Assembly: GCA_903882725.1 (NCBI GenBank)
Contig: CAIRYF010000335.1
Coordinates: forward strand, 1 to 8,945
Origin: an uncultured Simplicispira sp.
GTDB lineage: Bacteria; Pseudomonadota; Gammaproteobacteria; Burkholderiales; Burkholderiaceae_C
Direction: 5' to 3'
DNA: 8,945 bases
Shown piece by piece: positions 6,790 through 8,945 of this stretch. Made by a program: the position numbers and the translations under genes. Below the pieces are notes generated by a model. The model saw only the letters and a program-made list of their open reading frames with translations, ran no database searches and was not told the DNA's origin. Each line of letters starts with the position of its first letter. The first letter of the stretch is position 1.

Positions 6790-6920
6790 CGCGATATATA
6801 GTAACTTTCTGGTGCATTCTGTACGCTGTTAGTCGCAGGCATCCTTGAACTCTTAGGCGTCAGCGATTTTTTACTTTGCCATAGCAAGGTTGGATTTAGT
6901 GAGCAAGAAAAGGCGCAGCG

Positions 6921-8063
6921 GTGAAGAAGTTAGTGCATAGCGATATTATTCTTGGTAGACCGATTGAGTTCTCCATCTATAACGAAGATGGTTCTTTACT
7001 TTTCCGCCGTGGCTCGGTCATTCATATGCCAGAGCAGGTGTCGCGTTTGCTGATACGCGGTGCCCAATACGATGAAATAGAGACCGACCCCACCATCTAC
7101 ACCACCAGCAATCCGCGTCCGCCACCAGTGCTAGAAGACCCGCCGCCGTTTGAGCACATGGGCGGGTTGCTGCTCAACCTCAAGCACGTACTGGGCACCA
7201 CACTCAAAAGCCCTGAGCAAATAGACGTTACCGCCCGCATCAAAAAAATTGCAGAGACGGTACAAAAAATTTGCCACAAGAGCGTTGATTGCGCGCTGGG
7301 CGCTCCTTCGGTAGAGACCCAAACCTCGTACATCGTGGTGCATCAAATGATGGGGGCCGTCTTGACCGAACTGATTGGGCAGGGAAAAGGGCTGGATGCT
7401 GGGCAGCGTTTGTCACTGATGTGTGCTGCCTTGACGCGCGATTTAGGGCAAATAGCGTTACAGCCTGAGCTGGACAAGCACCCCGGGTATCTGCCCGAAG
7501 ACTTGTTGACAGTCATGCGCCAACACCCCGAGCAAAGCGCCAAACTGCTAGAGCAAGCCGGGGTAACCGATCCGATTTGGCTTGATGCTGTGCGCAGCCA
7601 CCACGAATACTTGGACGGATCGGGTTACCCGGCGCGGCTGAAAGGCGACGAAATCAGCTTGGGGGCCAGAATTTTGAGTGTGTGCGATCGCTACAGCGCC
7701 ATGATCAAAATGCGACCTTACCGCGCCGAAGCGTATTTTCCGCAAAATGCCCTGAAAGAGATTTATCTAAAAAAGGACACAGAAATTGACGAAGAAATTG
7801 CGCGCATCTTGATCTCCAAGGTAGGCTTGTTATCGCCAGGTACGGTTGTCAAACTTAAGTCGGGGGAACTTGCGGTGGTTAAAAGCCCTACCGTCAAATC
7901 AGACGCGGCCATTGTCTACAGCATCTATGGCAAGGCAGGCACAATTTTGTCTCCACCAACCCGCCGCGACACCTCGCAACCAGGGTCTGAGATTATTGGA
8001 TTGGTGCCTTTGTCCCATTGCCAAAATGCCGCCGTCTCGATTCGACAGGTCTGGGCCGAATAA
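6921..8063 (+). CDS. HD-GYP-like protein with altered HD motif
   Basis: A 380-residue protein starting at GTG, with AAAAGG seven bases upstream. Residues 1-55 form a small N-terminal domain, followed by a proline-rich linker (65-76). The HD-GYP-like domain spans about 130-270. HD-GYP enzymes are metal-dependent cyclic-di-GMP phosphodiesterases. HHEYLDGSGYP (227-237), RQHPE (200-204) and ARILSVCDRY (249-258) are recognisable. However, the signature HDxGK reads TRDLGQ (172-177): the metal-binding histidine is arginine at 173 and the lysine is glutamine at 177. The usual DAMT-like stretch reads SAMIKMRPYR. Catalysis is therefore likely weak or lost, and the protein may act as a cyclic-di-GMP binder or scaffold. 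A C-terminal segment (about 300-380) contains a beta-rich VVKLKSGELAVV region. No membrane segment is seen. The aer-like gene follows 72 bases later on the same strand and may be co-transcribed. Confidence 0.85.
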   Translation: MKKLVHSDIILGRPIEFSIYNEDGSLLFRRGSVIHMPEQVSRLLIRGAQYDEIETDPTIYTTSNPRPPPVLEDPPPFEHMGGLLLNLKHVLGTTLKSPEQIDVTARIKKIAETVQKICHKSVDCALGAPSVETQTSYIVVHQMMGAVLTELIGQGKGLDAGQRLSLMCAALTRDLGQIALQPELDKHPGYLPEDLLTVMRQHPEQSAKLLEQAGVTDPIWLDAVRSHHEYLDGSGYPARLKGDEISLGARILSVCDRYSAMIKMRPYRAEAYFPQNALKEIYLKKDTEIDEEIARILISKVGLLSPGTVVKLKSGELAVVKSPTVKSDAAIVYSIYGKAGTILSPPTRRDTSQPGSEIIGLVPLSHCQNAAVSIRQVWAE

Positions 8064-8135
8064 AACCTCCCTATTATCCAAGCCCCACACCATGGGCCAG
8101 CCAACATTTCAGCTATTGAAGCCAAGGGCATTTTG

Positions 8136-8945
8136 ATGAAAATGAATCTACCGGTGACTGGGCAGGAGCAACGCTTTCCTGCCGAAAAGAATATGGTCAC
8201 CAAGACCAATACCAAAGGCATCATCACCTTTGCCAATAAAGATTTTGTTGAAATCAGTGGTTTCTCAGAAGAAGAACTGGTCGGCAAAAACCACAATCTG
8301 ATTCGGCATCCAGATATGCCGCCGATTGCTTTTGAGATTATGTGGAAAACCTTGAAACGCGGCCTGCCTTGGCGTGGCATCGTCAAGAACCGCTGCAAAA
8401 ATGGTGATCACTACTGGGTTGATGCCCGGATTGTGCCCATCAAGAAAAATGGTGAGATCACTGGTTATATGTCGGTGCGGGCCTGCCCTTCGCGCGAGGA
8501 TGTGGCTGCAGCAGAGACAACGTATAAAAGAGCCATCGCCAAGCCAGATATTATCAAAGAAAAAATTGATGCCAACTGGAAAAAACATCTTTCAATCAAA
8601 AATGGCATTCCGCTGTGGATTTTATTTGTCACCATGCTGATGATTGGTGGCGGCATTTTAGGAATTACTGGACTTAATTTATCCAAGGCAGATATTCAGG
8701 CGTTGTACCATGAGGAAATGGTGCCAGTGCAAGACATTCAGCGAATGAATTTTTTGATGGCAGATAACCGCGCACAGGTAGCGTTAGCATTGAATTTTAA
8801 GTTTGGGCTTCACTCGGATATCGTAGTTAACAATGCTACCCAAAACGATCCCATAAAGAACATTACAAAAAATAAAAATGAATTAAATAAAATTTGGGAT
8901 AATTACATTGCCAAAGTTAAAGACCCTAAAGAAAAGCAGCTTGCC
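8136..8945 (+). CDS. Aer-like PAS chemoreceptor (methyl-accepting), 3' end cut by window
   Basis: The first 270 residues of a chemotaxis receptor that runs off the window. AAGGG lies seven bases before ATG 8136. A single PAS domain (about 15-120) has the Aer signature: TKGIITFANKDFVEISGFS (27-45), HNLIRHPDMPPIAFEIMW (53-70) and NGDHYWVDARIVP (89-101). Such PAS domains bind FAD and sense redox state or oxygen. A membrane segment follows (about 158-181, IPLWILFVTMLMIGGGILGI). A region resembling a four-helix-bundle ligand-sensing domain then starts (MVPVQDIQRMNFLMADNRAQ, 195-214). An HAMP and methyl-accepting signalling domain would be expected beyond the edge. Having both a cytoplasmic PAS and a predicted periplasmic four-helix domain implies two inputs, as in Aer-type receptors common in betaproteobacteria. 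The PAS assignment is strong; the ligand is inferred. Confidence 0.88.
   Translation, partial: MKMNLPVTGQEQRFPAEKNMVTKTNTKGIITFANKDFVEISGFSEEELVGKNHNLIRHPDMPPIAFEIMWKTLKRGLPWRGIVKNRCKNGDHYWVDARIVPIKKNGEITGYMSVRACPSREDVAAAETTYKRAIAKPDIIKEKIDANWKKHLSIKNGIPLWILFVTMLMIGGGILGITGLNLSKADIQALYHEEMVPVQDIQRMNFLMADNRAQVALALNFKFGLHSDIVVNNATQNDPIKNITKNKNELNKIWDNYIAKVKDPKEKQLA

Noticed and set aside
6796..6920. Cyclic-di-GMP riboswitch in the HD-GYP gene leader
   Set aside because: The conserved core of GEMM aptamers is not recognisable.
8179..8189. CTGCCGAAAAG matching repeat 1 inside the aer-like gene
   Set aside because: The second stem arm GGCAG is missing and the bases are well explained as coding sequence.

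Overview
The window looks like chromosomal DNA from a betaproteobacterium, most likely of the Comamonadaceae. That placement rests on the moderately high GC content, the NAD-type glutamate dehydrogenase, the Aer-like PAS chemoreceptor next to an HD-GYP protein, and an intergenic element resembling repeats I remember from that family. It is inference, because no search was run.

Left part (1-5127): the adaptation and nuclease half of a type I-F CRISPR-Cas system, on the minus strand. cas1 (5064-4051) overlaps the cas2-3 fusion gene (4054-482) by four bases (ATGA). Both proteins look full length with their key motifs intact. In a standard I-F locus the surveillance-complex genes cas8f/cas5f/cas7f/cas6f (csy1-4) follow cas2-3 directly. 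Here the next 481 bases instead hold, on the opposite strand, an orphan HigA-type antitoxin gene (165-476). In front of it is a tiny degenerate CRISPR-like element: two I-F-type repeats (49-76 and 101-128) around a 24-base spacer. Both repeats keep the CTGCC/GGCAG hairpin cut by Cas6f, and the first keeps the 8-base crRNA 5' handle. This resembles the minimal crRNA-like regulators (CreA/CreR class) that let a CRISPR effector repress a gene. The combination with a protein antitoxin is the most interesting part of the window. No toxin gene and no csy genes are visible, so they are outside the window or absent.

Middle (5065-6920): the region between cas1 and gdhA holds promoter space for both divergent genes, a CAGCAA/CGTAGC-rich stretch, a probable decayed intergenic repeat and a perfect 11-bp inverted repeat. 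gdhA (5372-6679) encodes a Glu/Leu/Phe/Val dehydrogenase family protein. A diverged copy of the AT-rich motif upstream of gdhA recurs just after it, overlapping a plausible promoter for the next gene.

Right part (6921-8945): an HD-GYP-like protein whose HD histidine is replaced by arginine is followed 72 bases later by an Aer-like PAS chemoreceptor cut off by the window edge. This suggests a sensory or motility module unrelated to CRISPR.
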